This document shows, in pieces, positions 12,531-22,644 of a DNA stretch of 64,000 bases. This DNA comes from Desmodesmus armatus (lineage: Eukaryota > Chlorophyta > Chlorophyceae > Sphaeropleales > Scenedesmaceae). The notes beneath the pieces were generated by a model, which was not told where the DNA came from, searched no databases, and saw nothing but the letters and a program-made list of their open reading frames with translations. The stretch lies in contig VIIQ02000193.1 of assembly GCA_007449985.2 (NCBI GenBank), positions 1 to 64,000 on the forward strand. Reading direction: 5' to 3'. A program made the translations under genes and the position numbers. Within the stretch, counting starts at the first letter, position 1, and every line of letters begins with the position of its first letter.

Positions 12531-13018
12531 CGCCCTCCCCAGGGCACTTGCTGTTGAACAGGGCCGCTGAGCAGCAGCGGCACATGGCGTCCAGTCTGCA
12601 GCAGCAGCAGCAGCAGCAGCAACCTGAGCGGCAGCAGCAGCAGCACAGGGTATCCTTTGGTGGCTTGCAGTTCATACCAGCAGCACCTGCAGCAGCAGCA
12701 GCAGCAGGCAGTACCCCTGCTGCTGGTGGCAGCAGTGGCGCATCGGCAGCCGCTGCTGCTGTCGCCGCTGCTGTTGCTGCTGTTGGTCCCGGCGATGTGT
12801 TTGACACTCAAGAGGTGCTGCAGCTGTTGGAGATGGTAACGCCGGCACGACGCCGCAACAGCACCTCAACACCAGCAGCAGCAGCAGCGGCGGCTGCAGC
12901 GACAGGAGGTGTGCCCGGTGACACACCAGCAACAGCAGCGACAAATTCAGGCGCACCCGTGACACACCAGCAACAGTAGCAGCAGCAGGAGGTGCAAGAG
13001 GAGTGAGGAGCACACCAT

Positions 13019-13053
<35 letters not shown>

Positions 13054-13140
13054 GCTGCTGCTGGTTGGACTCCTGGTGCATTGGCAGCAGCAGCAGTGAG
13101 CCAACCCCCCAGCACTGGGAGGGGAGGAGCAGGGGCACAG
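8789..13140 (+). CDS. Gln/Ala-rich low-complexity protein, possibly the N-terminal part of the PrimPol gene
   Basis: No recognised domain. Proposed pieces are 8789 to about 9319, then 9789-13140 after a GTGTGT...CTGCAG intron whose phases match. The early part (MKRKALYPTLDVQRVNSSDI) is not low-complexity. Then come a basic nuclear-localisation-like stretch (PRKRRKGS, about 9925) and more than 900 residues of poly-Gln and poly-Ala with embedded repeats: SVASVxEETPxAPAPA (about 10,715, 10,910, and a divergent copy at 11,025) and YGSAGPSRIAASDAFD (about 11,492 and 11,642). Near 12,650 lies HRVSFGGLQFIP, an RVxF-like motif that could dock PP1, a weak suggestion. The frame moves by one missing base near 9.1-9.2 kb, near 12.48 kb and at about 12,955. 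The last donor (CAG then GTGCGT at 13,141) ends in phase 0, and the first PrimPol exon starts in phase 0. One gene or two cannot be decided here. Confidence 0.45.
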
Positions 13141-13337
13141 GTGCGTTGTGTTAGTGGAAGTCACTGCCACATGATCCTTACAAACTGTCAGACATCTGCT
13201 GCTGTTCCGCGTTGCTTTGCACCCCCCCCCCCCGTCCCCTCACCCCTGCATCTCACTGACACCCCTGCTTGCCGTCCCGCCCTGGCAGCCCCCCCCTTCC
13301 TTTCCTTCCTCAGCCCCACCCCCTACCCCCTCCCTGC

Positions 13338-13720
13338 AAAGACGATGAGCCAAAGCCGCACCCCCCTTCAGCTGGCCCACTCCCTTTGCCCTGTAAGTCT
13401 GATGCCCACAATCCCCACCCTCCCTCACTCACCCCCCTTCCATTACACCCTCCTTCACTCCTCCCCTCCCGTCTCTCCCACCCTCCGTGTCAAGTCAACC
13501 TTCCTGACACTCTTCCCCCTCCCCCCCCCCCCCCCCTCCTGCACAGACGATCAGCCAAACATGAACCCCCCTGGAGGTGGCCCACTCGGGTTCTCCTGCC
13601 TTCTGAATGCTCATGATCTCCCCCCCCTCCCTCACTCCCCCCTCCATCCCACCCTCCCTCTGCCCCCTTTCTTTGTGCACAGACGATCAGCCAAACCCAA
13701 AACCCCTTGGAGTTGGCCCC
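13338..13720 (+). repeat. Upstream partial copies of the first PrimPol core exon start
   Basis: The acceptor and exon start around ACGATCAGCCAAAC (functional at 13,675-13,720) has earlier, more diverged copies at about 13,337-13,380 and 13,543-13,590. Each is followed by similar C-rich sequence. All lie in the preceding intron. Confidence 0.7.
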
Positions 13721-15215
13721 AGAGGTGGAAAGCCTCAGGTTCCACGAGCCTCGCTTGCAGCAGCAGCAGCAGCGGCCGCCATCAGCAGCAGGAGCAGCAG
13801 CTGGCAGCAGCGGCAGCACGCGCCCTGCTGCTGCTGCTGCTGGTAGTGGTGGTGGTAGTGGTGGTGGCGGCAGTGGTGGTGGGTCGCAGTTTGCGCCAGA
13901 TGTGTGTGAGAGCTTTGCCTTCCAGAAGGATGCAGTAGCGTTTGCTGTTTGGTGCAACGCTGTGGGGCCCACTGTGGTGGCTGCACTACAGGTATGTGGA
14001 GAGGGGGCGGGGGGGGGGGGGCTGGGATGTGGATTTGGGACGGGGGGGGGGGTAGGACGGGACTGTCCTCTGCTGTTGGTGCAGTGTGGCTGATGTGGTG
14101 GCTGCGCTGCAGGTGTGCCGAGTTGAGGGGTGTGTGTGTGGAGGGGGGGGGTTTTGGGTGGCAAGGGGGGGGGATCAGGGGGCCGTTTCTGCTGGTGGTG
14201 CAATGCGGCTGGGCCAACAGTGGTGGCTGCACTACAGGTGTATTTGGAGGGGTTGGGGATGGGGGTGGGGGTGCACAACAGGACCGGTCCGTTTGCTACT
14301 GCTGGTGCAACGCTGTGGGGCCCAGCGGTGGCTACGTAGCAGGTATGTGGTTGATAAGGGGTAAGAAAGAGGGGGGGAGTAAGTGCAATACAACATGGGG
14401 CTGTTGCTGCTGATTGCGCATGCAGTGGGCTTTGGATAGTAGCTGCACGACAGGTGCTTGGTGGGCGTGGCTCCCGCTGTGTCTGCAGGGCAGATGGAGA
14501 GGGAGAGCAGGGTTTGGCGTCGGATGATCGCCAGTGGGCAGAATGCAGCTTTGGTGAAGCTGTGGGGCGGGGTGCTGGGGGGGGGGTGGGGCTTGAGAGG
14601 GACAGCTACGCTGCTCAAACAGACGCGATGACTGCGCTTGCTGGTGCAATGCTTCAAGCCTCGGGGCCCTGCAGTGTGGTGTTGACTGCCTCAGATGCTC
14701 TGTGGATGTGTGGTGTAGGTGCGCTGGGGAAGGGGTGTGCTGGGCTGGTGGGGAGTGGTGTAGTAGGAGCAAAAGGGAGGGACGTGCTGGTGGGATGGGA
14801 TGGGCAGTGGGATGAGATGGAAAGGGGTGAGTGATTGGTCTATTTGCTAGGCTAAGCTTGCCGCAGGGATACAGAAAAGAGAGCAGACAGTTTTCACTTC
14901 CCAGATCGTGCCATGGACCCCGCCCCCACCGGCACTGTCTGCCCCCGCCCGCCCTTTGCAGGCTGAGACACGTTCCCGGAATTTTGGCAGCTACCAGGAG
15001 CGTACCCACTTCCTCAGGGAGTACATGCAGACACACAGGCCAGCGCAGCAGCAACAACATAAACAGCAGCAGGATGACACTGCAGACCACCAGCAGCAGC
15101 AGCAGGGTGCCAATGCACAGCAGCACCAGGAGCAGGAGCAGAAGCAGCAACAGCAGCAACAGCAAGGCGCATCTGCAGAGCAGCAGCAGCAGGAGGAGGA
15201 GATTGGTGCTGAGCC

Positions 15216-15269
<54 letters not shown>

Positions 15270-18200
15270 GGGGATGCAGCTGAGTGCCGAGACAGCGGCA
15301 ATGCTTGCTGCTGCTGCCGCCGCTGTTGCCTCCAGTAGGGCACTCACTGGAGCTCTGAGGGACTCACCAGGACCTGCTGCTGCTGCTGCTGGTGTCACTA
15401 GTGACACTGCTGCTGCAGCCGCCGCTGGTGTCACTAGTGACACTACGGCTGCTGCCGGTGTCACTAATGATACCACTGCTGCTGCACCTACAGCTGCTGA
15501 CTCCCAGGCAAGGTGCCAGCATTCAGGTGATGCAGCAAAGGGCGTGACAGCAGCAGCAGCAGCAGCAGCAGCAGAACAACCCTCAGCAGCAGCAGCAGCA
15601 GCAGAACAACCCTCAGCAGCAGCAGCAGAAGCAGAAGCAGCAGCAGCAGAAGGGGCTGATGTTTGGTGTGTGGGCTCCTCCCCTGTCAGTGTCGGAGAGG
15701 TGGCTGGTGGTGTGTGGGTGCGCGTGTTCACTGAGGAGTACAGGAGCAAGCGGGGGGACTACACACGACGGTTCCTGGCCGCATCCTATGCGGTGAGTAT
15801 AGGAGGGGAGGTGCCTGGGTGACAATGAGGGGATGACACTGAGGTTTTTGCCTGCAGTGCGCCCCGCACATCGCTTGGCGGTGTTGAAAGTGTGTGGTCT
15901 TGCCTGCCGTGCTACTTGGACTTGATGGAGTGTCAGGGAGGCACACAAACCTTATGCCAAACAACTTGTGACACGCCCTCCCCCCCTGCCCTCCCCACAC
16001 ACAACATGCTCACATGCCTCCGTTCATTGGCTCCCTTGCTCCCCCCCCCCTCCGCCTATCTTCCGCCTATCCCCTTCTTTGCAACAGGCCCTGTACTCCC
16101 GCCACCTGTCCACCCACCCCTCACAACGGCACCTATACGAAGTGATCACGGAGCGCAGCCCCTGCCATGCATACTTCGACCTAGAGTACAGCAGGGAGGC
16201 ACACAAACTTTCTGACACCCCCTCCCCCTTTTCCCTTACCCTTTCCACCCCGACATGCTCACATGCCCTCCTTTCTTGGTCCCCCCCCCTTGTTTGTGTC
16301 ACAGGCCCTGTACTCCCGCCACCTGTCCACCCATCCCTCACAACGACACCTATACGAAGTCATCACGGAGCGCTCCCCCTGCCATGTCTACTTCGACCTG
16401 GAGTACAGCAAAGAAGCCAACCCGGTGTGTGTGGAGACACGATGGTCAACCGACTGGTGGTTCTGCTGATGGGGCGTTCAGGCAGCGGTGGGGGCTGACA
16501 CTGCGCAAACAGGTGGGTGGGAGGGGGGGGGGGGCGGACAGTGTGTGGGTGTGGGTGGGGGTTGGGGGGGGGTGGGAGGGACGCAGAAAGGGATGTGTTG
16601 AAAATGCAATTGATGTGTGTGTGTTTGGGGGGGGGTAAGGGTTCTTGATGCCCCCTCCAAGCCTTGCTGTGGCTCCAAGTGCTCCCACAGTGGGTGGCGG
16701 AGCTCACGTGTGAACCCACCAGCCTTCACCTCCCTATGCAAGGTGCACCCTCACTCATGGCTGCATGTACCCCTTCCCCCCTCGTCTGTTGCCTTACTGT
16801 CATTGCTCTCCGCCTTTTGCCCATGCAGTGGGTGTTGGAGCTTGATTCCAGCACCCCCACCAAGTTCAGCCGCCACCTGATCGTGCGGGTGCCTGGCTGG
16901 GCCTTTGCCAGCAACGGGACGTGGGCGCATTCGTGCGCAGCATAACTACCAGCCCTGCAGGCCTCGAGTCCCTGTATGTGTTCAAGGACCCACCACCAAC
17001 AGCAGCAGCAGGGGCTGGACCAGCAGCAGCAGCAGCAGCAGCTGGATTATCATCAGGAGCAGGAGGAGGAGGAGGAGAGGGGCAGGATGGGGTGCCTGAC
17101 GATCCCCAGCAGCAGCAGCAGCACGAGAGGCAGCAGCAGCAGGAGCGGGAGCATCGGCAGCAGGAGCGGGACCGGCAGCGTGTGTGTTTTGTGGATGGTG
17201 CTGTGTACAGCCGCAACCGCCACTTCAGGCTGTTTGGCAGCACCAAGGGGGGCAAGGGGGCACGCCTGGAGCCGACCCTGCGCTACTGTATGTCTGCAGC
17301 ATGCAGGTGGGTGGGTTGATACATATGAACAGCATGTGTCCTCCATTGCTTGCTGGTGCGTCATCCCCCCAACTACACGCACGACCCATCCCATCTGCTG
17401 TTCTGTGCCCCTCGCCCTTCCTACCAAGGTGGCTTGCCTGCAGAAACTGGTGTTCCTCCTCTTGCTTTCTCACATGTCCCCCCCCCCCCCCAACACACAC
17501 AGAATACGATGGCTCCAATGCTGTCCTGTGCCCCCTGCGTCTTCGTCACCAACAATCCTGCCCACAGGAATGCGCTGCCTGTGCCGCAGCACAAGGTTAG
17601 TGTGCTGGGACTCATTTGCAATGTGGCAAACCTGCCCCCCCCCCCAACACACTCACGCCCGAGCGGCAGGCTGACGAATGCAACCTCTCTGCTGTTGTGT
17701 GCCTCTCCCTCTGTCTGCCTTGCCATGTGCTCACAGGAATGCGCTGCCTGTGCCGCAGCACAAGGACTGATCTGCAATGTGGCACCTGCTAGTACTAATC
17801 TGCAATGTAGCACCCCATGCATATCCCCCCCCCCTCTTACACACACATGTACAATTGTTGGTGGCTCCAAACTCTCCCCCGTTCCGTTGCCCTGGCCATG
17901 TCCCTCTGTGCGTGCAGGAATGCGCTGCCTGTGCCGCAGCACAAGGTGTTCCTGCTGGGCCTCATCTGCAATGTGGCACCAGGGACGCAGCTGCTCAGGG
18001 TGGACGGCGCACAGCAGCACCAGCAGCAGCAGGGAGGCGCAGGGGGCCGTGGCGGCGGCAGTGTCGGTGGTGGCGGTGGTGGTGGCGGCAGCGGTGGTGG
18101 CGGTGGTGGTTGTGATGAAGAAGTGATCGAGTGGACGGGGCAGGATGCAACGGGTAAGTGGGTGTTGCGGGAGCGAAGGGAGGGGGGGGGGTCAGCGATA

Positions 18201-20549
18201 GTGGCTTGTTTGAAGTAAGGGTCTGCTTGGCAGCAGGGGGCGGCAGCGGTGATGGCAGTGATGTACCGCTGGTGCTTGTGATTGCCTCAACAGCAAACAA
18301 CAAACAACGTGATCTGCTGCTGCCGCTGTTGCTGCTGCTGCAGGTGCCCCCAGCTATCGCTCAATCAAGCTCACCCTAGGCCCCCGCCCCTCCCCCCAAC
18401 AGCTGCAGCAGCAGCTCGACGCACTGGCAGCGGCAGGACCAACAGCACAACCACAGCAGCCGCAGCAGCCGCAGCAGCAGCAGCAGCAGTTGGCATCAGT
18501 GCCGCTGTACCTAGACCCGGATGTGTTGCGTCAGGTGCTGCTGGCTGCGGTGCCTTTTGTAGAGGAGGTGGCGGCGAGCAGGGCGCGGCAGATGAGACCA
18601 CCGGAGATGCAGGGGGCGGACGCATCTGTGCAGGTGGGCGGGGTTTTGTTTGGCTGGTGTCAATTGATACAGGCCCGCTTTCCCTTTTCCCACCCCTCTG
18701 ACCCATGTAAACAATGCCCCCCCCCCCTCCTTGGGACGCACACTTTGAGTGTATGCACCTCGTCTGGGCGGTCAGTAGGGCACAGTTTTGAGACCACCCG
18801 AGCTGCAGGGGGTCACGCATCTTTGCATGTGGGTTTGAGTAGGACCACCCCCACTGGATCCATTCATGCAGCAATTGCAGCCCCCCCTCGCAGTGCCAGT
18901 AGATTTACTCCCACACACCTGGCGCTTTGCCGCCGTTTACAGGTGCGCACCATCTTCCCCGTGGGCTCGCAACGTGGTGCTGCTGCCCCCCCCCCCCACC
19001 CATTCAGCCTTTGCCTTCAGCCTGCTGGGGCCATGCGCACAGTGTACACTGCATGCCACCCACTGGGGCCCTCACCTGCTGCCGCTAGTGGTGGTGGTTG
19101 CAAACTAGTTTGCAGTGCTGCTCATCTGAATACCCCCTCCCCCCCCCCTCCCCGCACGCGCTCGCCCCTTCCCAACCACCACAGGTGTGCGCCATTTTCC
19201 CCGTGGGCTCGCAACGTGGTGCTGCTGCCCCCCCCCCCCCACCCATTCAGCCTTTGACTTCAGCCTGCTGGGGCCATGTGCATGCGCACAGTGTACACTG
19301 CATGCCACCCACTGGGGCCCTCACCTGCTGCCGCTAGTGGTGGTGGTTGCAAACTAGTTTGCAGTGCTGCTCATCTGAATACCCCCTCCCCCCCCCCCTC
19401 CCCGCACGCGCTCGCCCCTTCCCAACCACCACAGGTGTGCGCCAGTTTCCCCGTGGGCTCGCAACGTGGTGCCGCTGCCCCCCCCCCCCCCCATTCAGCC
19501 TTTGACTTCAGCCTGCTGGGGCCATGTGCATGCGCACAGTGTACACTGCATGCCACCCACTGGGGCCCTCACCTGCTGCCGCTAGTGGTGGTGGTTGCAA
19601 ACTAGTTTGCAGTGCTGCTCATCTGAGTACCCCCTCCCCCCCCCCTCCCCGCACGCGCTCGCCCCTTCCCAACCACCACAGGTGTGCGCCATTTTCCCCG
19701 TGGGCTCGCAACGTGGTGCTGCTGCCCCCCCCCCCCCATTCAGCCTTTGACTTCAGCCTGCTGGGGCCATGTGCACGCACACACTGCATCCCACCCATAC
19801 CCCACCTGCTGCTGCTGGTGGTGCTTGCAAACTGCTGATGTGAGTCCCCCCCCCCCACACTTCTTCCCCACCACCACAGGTGCGCACCATTTTCCCCGTT
19901 GGCTCGCAGCGTGGTGTCACTCAGCCCCCCACCACCCATTCAGCAGCCTTCGCCTTCAGCCTGCTGGGGCCCGGCAGCCACGCCTGTGGACGGGTGGGGC
20001 GCGACCACAGGTGGGTGTGCTGTTCTCCAAAGGTGTCAATAGTTTGCCTGTTGAAGCAGTTGATCAGACCCACTCCATGACTGATGCATCACTCATTAAC
20101 CTGGACTGAGCGATTACCTGCACTGTGCTGTGATGTACTGTGATGCAACATGCACATAGGTATTGTGCATGTGTTCAACACATGTTGCTCTTTACGTGGT
20201 AACATCAACATTTTTAACATGATACCATATCATTTGGTCTCGCTGTAGCACAAAGTGGTGTAACAAACAGTACGTGTGTGTGCGCGTACAGGAGCAACTA
20301 CGTCTTCTACGTGCTGGACTTCTCCCCCCGTGGCTTCAGCGGGGTTCTTTCTGCCAGAAGTGCTACGACCCCGACTGCAGGGGGTTCAGGAGCCCCTGGG
20401 CACCTCTGCCGGGGGAGGTGTGGCAGCAGCAGCGGCTGGAAGAGACGGCCGAGGCATCGTCACAGCAGCAGCAGCAGCAGCAGCGGGGCGCTGATGTTGA
20501 GGGGGGTATGGCAGCAGCGGCTGCAGCTGCAGCTGGGGAAGGAGGCTGA
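13683..20549 (+). CDS. PRIMPOL: PrimPol primase-polymerase (archaeo-eukaryotic primase family)
   Basis: PrimPol restarts stalled replication forks by repriming. Exons: 13683-13991, 14962-15792 (with long Gln/Ala insert), 16305-16512, 16829 to about 17307, about 17503-17570, 17918-18153, 18344-18633, 19880-20010, 20292-20549. Recognisable blocks in family order: YEVITERSPCHVYFDLEYSK with the catalytic DxE pair; LELDSSTPTKFSRHLIV; VDGAVYSRNRHFRLFGSTK; and the C-terminal zinc knuckle, CGRVGRDH plus QKCYDPDC, with the same C-x6-H and C-x4-C spacing as human PrimPol. Frame breaks, each repaired by one added base, occur near 16,420 (GG), 16,473 (GGGG), 16,919 (GGG) and 20,330 (C6). The exact junctions near 17.3-17.6 kb are unsure. 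Many exon edges are duplicated in the introns, including a second DxE exon at 16,088. Identification is firm; whether the gene is intact is not. Confidence 0.85.
13940..14460 (+). repeat. Five-fold tandem copies of a PrimPol exon end with its donor
   Basis: The exon end coding for WCNAVGPTVVAALQ with its GTATGT donor (13,950-13,997) is followed by four progressively altered copies ending in CAG-GT at about 14,112, 14,235, 14,341 and 14,454. Each is preceded by a TGGTGCA-type motif. Period is about 110-120 bp. All extra copies lie downstream, inside the intron. Confidence 0.75.
15936..16430 (+). repeat. Tandem duplication of the PrimPol catalytic DxE exon
   Basis: Intron sequence plus acceptor plus exon is repeated with a period of about 217-250 bp. 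Copy 1 (exon part 16,088 to about 16,200) encodes ALYSRHLSTH through AYFDLEYSREAH and then reads into intron-like sequence without the downstream exon part. Copy 2 (16,305-16,512) encodes the same with VYFDLEYSKEANP and continues to a donor. A third fragment with the same exon-end and intron motif (AGGGAGGCACACAAAC) lies at about 15,937. Confidence 0.8.
16686..16870 (+). repeat. Degenerate copy of the PrimPol exon 16,829 acceptor region
   Basis: CACAGTGGGTGGCGGAGCTC at about 16,685 and the following 40 bases resemble the functional CAG|TGGGTGTTGGAGCTT start at 16,829 (WVAELTCEPTSLHL against WVLELDSSTPTKFSRHL). It is an older partial copy in the upstream intron. Confidence 0.55.
17566..17985 (+). 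repeat. Three copies of a PrimPol exon start
   Basis: The block coding for RNALPVPQHK with its AG acceptor occurs at about 17,569-17,600, 17,738-17,765 and 17,918-17,946. Each is followed by a version of LLGLICNVA. Only the last continues into the full exon (GTQLLRVDG and onward). Confidence 0.75.
18588..18840 (+). repeat. Copy of a PrimPol exon end and donor
   Basis: The exon end around GATGCAGGGGGCGGACGCAT with its GTGGGCGG donor (18,588-18,645) has a degenerate copy at about 18,787-18,838 in the following intron. Confidence 0.6.
18943..20010 (+). repeat. Five tandem copies of a PrimPol exon start, ~245-bp period
   Basis: Copies start after AG at 18,943, 19,185, 19,435, 19,682 and 19,880. 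The first four are nearly identical to each other and encode the exon start (TIFPVGSQRG, then FSLLGP) but continue into a different sequence lacking the zinc-knuckle residues. The fifth alone continues to CGRVGRDH and a donor. The similarity of copies 1-4 suggests recent amplification. Confidence 0.85.
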
Positions 20550-20990
20550 GGCGGTTTGTGGCTGCAGCAGCAGCAGCAGCAGGTTGGCTGATCTGCCAGA
20601 AGTGCTACGACCCCGACTGCAGGGGGTTCAGGAGCCCCTGGGCACCTCTGCCGGGGGATGTGTGGCAGCAGCGGCGGCTGGAGGGGACGGCTGAAGCATG
20701 GTCACAGCAGCAGCAGCAGCAGCAGCAGGGTGCTGATGCTGAGGGGAGTGTGGCAGCAGGGGCTGCGGCAGCAGCAGCAGCAGCAGCAGGGCGCTGATGC
20801 TGACGGTTCTGGCAGCAGCGCGCGGCGGCAGCAGCTGCAGCAAATGAATTGGGCTGAAACATGGTCGTAGCAGCAGCAGCGGCAGCAGGATGCTGATGAT
20901 TGAGGGATTATGGCCGCTGCAGCAGTGGGCTGAGGCGTGGTGGCGGCAGCAGCCGCAGCAGGGCGCTGATGGTGAAATGGTCTGGCATCA
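20340..20990 (+). repeat. Duplicated zinc-knuckle exon and decayed copies at the PrimPol 3' end
   Basis: The segment coding for QKCYDPDCRGFRSPWAPLPG, the basic/acidic tail and poly-Gln (about 20,355-20,549) is repeated at about 20,590-20,800 (QKCYDPDC conserved, then GDVWQQRRLEG). Shorter decayed versions of the tail follow at about 20,850-20,990. The second copy lacks the upstream C/H half of the knuckle. Confidence 0.8.
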
Positions 20991-21738
20991 CCAGCTGCAT
21001 CACCGCTGCAGCGGCAGCAGTATGTCCCTTGCAGTGCCCTACTTGTACTCTTCCGCAAGAACCCCTTACATGTACTGTGTTATGTACGCAACCCACCATG
21101 TTCGTTCCTTCCAAAAAACGGCTTCATGAACGGGGCAAACACCAGCCAAGATGCAAGCTGCATGCGGTCCACTTGCCGCATGCAGTGCTTGCAGGCCTGT
21201 GCTATAACATAAAGTGAGTTGGCATTGGGTGCAGGTTCAATCGTAGTTGGCAGTTTGGAAATGCTTGAACACTGCCAGTGCAAGTCCGTCTGTAGGTTAG
21301 TCACCAGCAGTGCCTCTGCCCGCCACGGGAAAGAACTTCACTATCATGGATGAACTTGCAGTTCAGTCATACATAGACAATGTAAAACACTATCGAATAG
21401 TGTGCGTGCTAGTGTGCCAGGCATGTTTCCAATTTTGGTGGAATCCAGCACAGGCACTTGGTGGGCCTGAAAACCGAGATCTGAGACTTTGAAACCAATG
21501 TAAGAACATCTATGGATAGCTTTCCAGTTCAGCACACGGGCAGCAGTTTTGGTGGTTACAGATGTGGCAGCATTTTGGTCGAAGTCGTCGAGATGGGACT
21601 GCCACTGCACTTAAACTATTGGCGTACATGTCTAGATGTTACTGTGAAGCGTGCGGGGGGCCTGGCTCATGCCTCCGGGTCACAACCAAAATAGTAGCAC
21701 CCCTGCCTGTCAGTCACACGCCACACGCGTTTTGACCG
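20991..21738. other. Intergenic, no gene seen
   Basis: No coding signal beyond short chance frames. It separates the PrimPol repeats from secreted gene A. Confidence 0.45.
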
Positions 21739-21760
21739 AGCCAGGATAAAAGTCCTGGCG
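21739..21760 (+). promoter_or_regulatory. TATA-like element in a short palindrome upstream of secreted gene A
   Basis: GCCAGGATAAAAGTCCTGGC has a TAAAAG core flanked by 7-bp inverted arms, about 70-85 bases before the proposed ATG. Position and sequence suit a core promoter. Inference only. Confidence 0.35.
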
Positions 21761-21825
21761 TGCTAGGTGGACATCAAATCACGTCCACGTTCACTTTGAT
21801 ACCGCTTCAAACAAACATTCACACC

Positions 21826-22613
21826 ATGGCCTGGCGCGGGCTGCTTATCTGTTTAGGCTTGCTGTTTCTGTCGCTGACAGTATGTGCGCAAGGCGAGGCT
21901 TTGGCAACCAGCAGCGGCCTGCTGCAGTCTATCCTTGATGCGGATGAGCCAGCTCCTATCCCCGCTGAGCCAGCATCTTACGAGGACGACAAAGTGGAGC
22001 TGCGCTGGACAGACCAGCGGCAATCTGTCCTGACGACTGGAGTTTTGTTTTTGACAACGACAACTTCGAGTTTACAGACATTGTCGACTACATCCAACCT
22101 GATTTCTTTGTGTAAGTTGCACTTGACTTGCTGCTGTGTACAAGTGAAAGCTGACGTTGACGTTTCCGTTGGCAACAAAATAGCATGGCGATTGCGTTGC
22201 ACAGAGCCTGAGTCATCAATGTGGTCTTATTTCTCTGGGTAGGCCAATACCGTAGAAGGCCTTTAGTACGCCTTACCTGGCACTCCTGTTTGCAGCAGTG
22301 CAGTACTGTAACCCGCAGGTGTGTTGGGTTGCTGCTTGCAAGCTAGGGGTCCATCACAAACCTCTACCAGGGGGAAGACACCGGGTTTGCTTGTACCCCC
22401 CCCCCCGTATCCGTTTCAGGCTTTCTGACTCACGGACCCCTACCCCCCTGTCAGTTTTAGGCTGTCGTGAGGTACCGTACTGTACCAACGGTTGCTCTCC
22501 CGTATGGCCAGGCTGCTGGACCCCTACACCCCCCCCCCCTTGATGTTTTGAGCTGATTGTTGTGGGTGATTCCCCCCCCCCCCCCCCCTCTCGAGATCAG
22601 GGTTGGCGTCCCC

Positions 22614-22644
<31 letters not shown>

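Noticed and set aside
12640..12700. KNL1/Spc105 identity from the RVSF motif
   Set aside because: A four-residue motif in a low-complexity protein is not enough; no MELT repeats or RWD domain are visible.
18943..19840. Copies 1-4 read as separate genes or a repeat protein
   Set aside because: Their frames stop soon after the exon start; they match only the edge of the PrimPol exon at 19,880.
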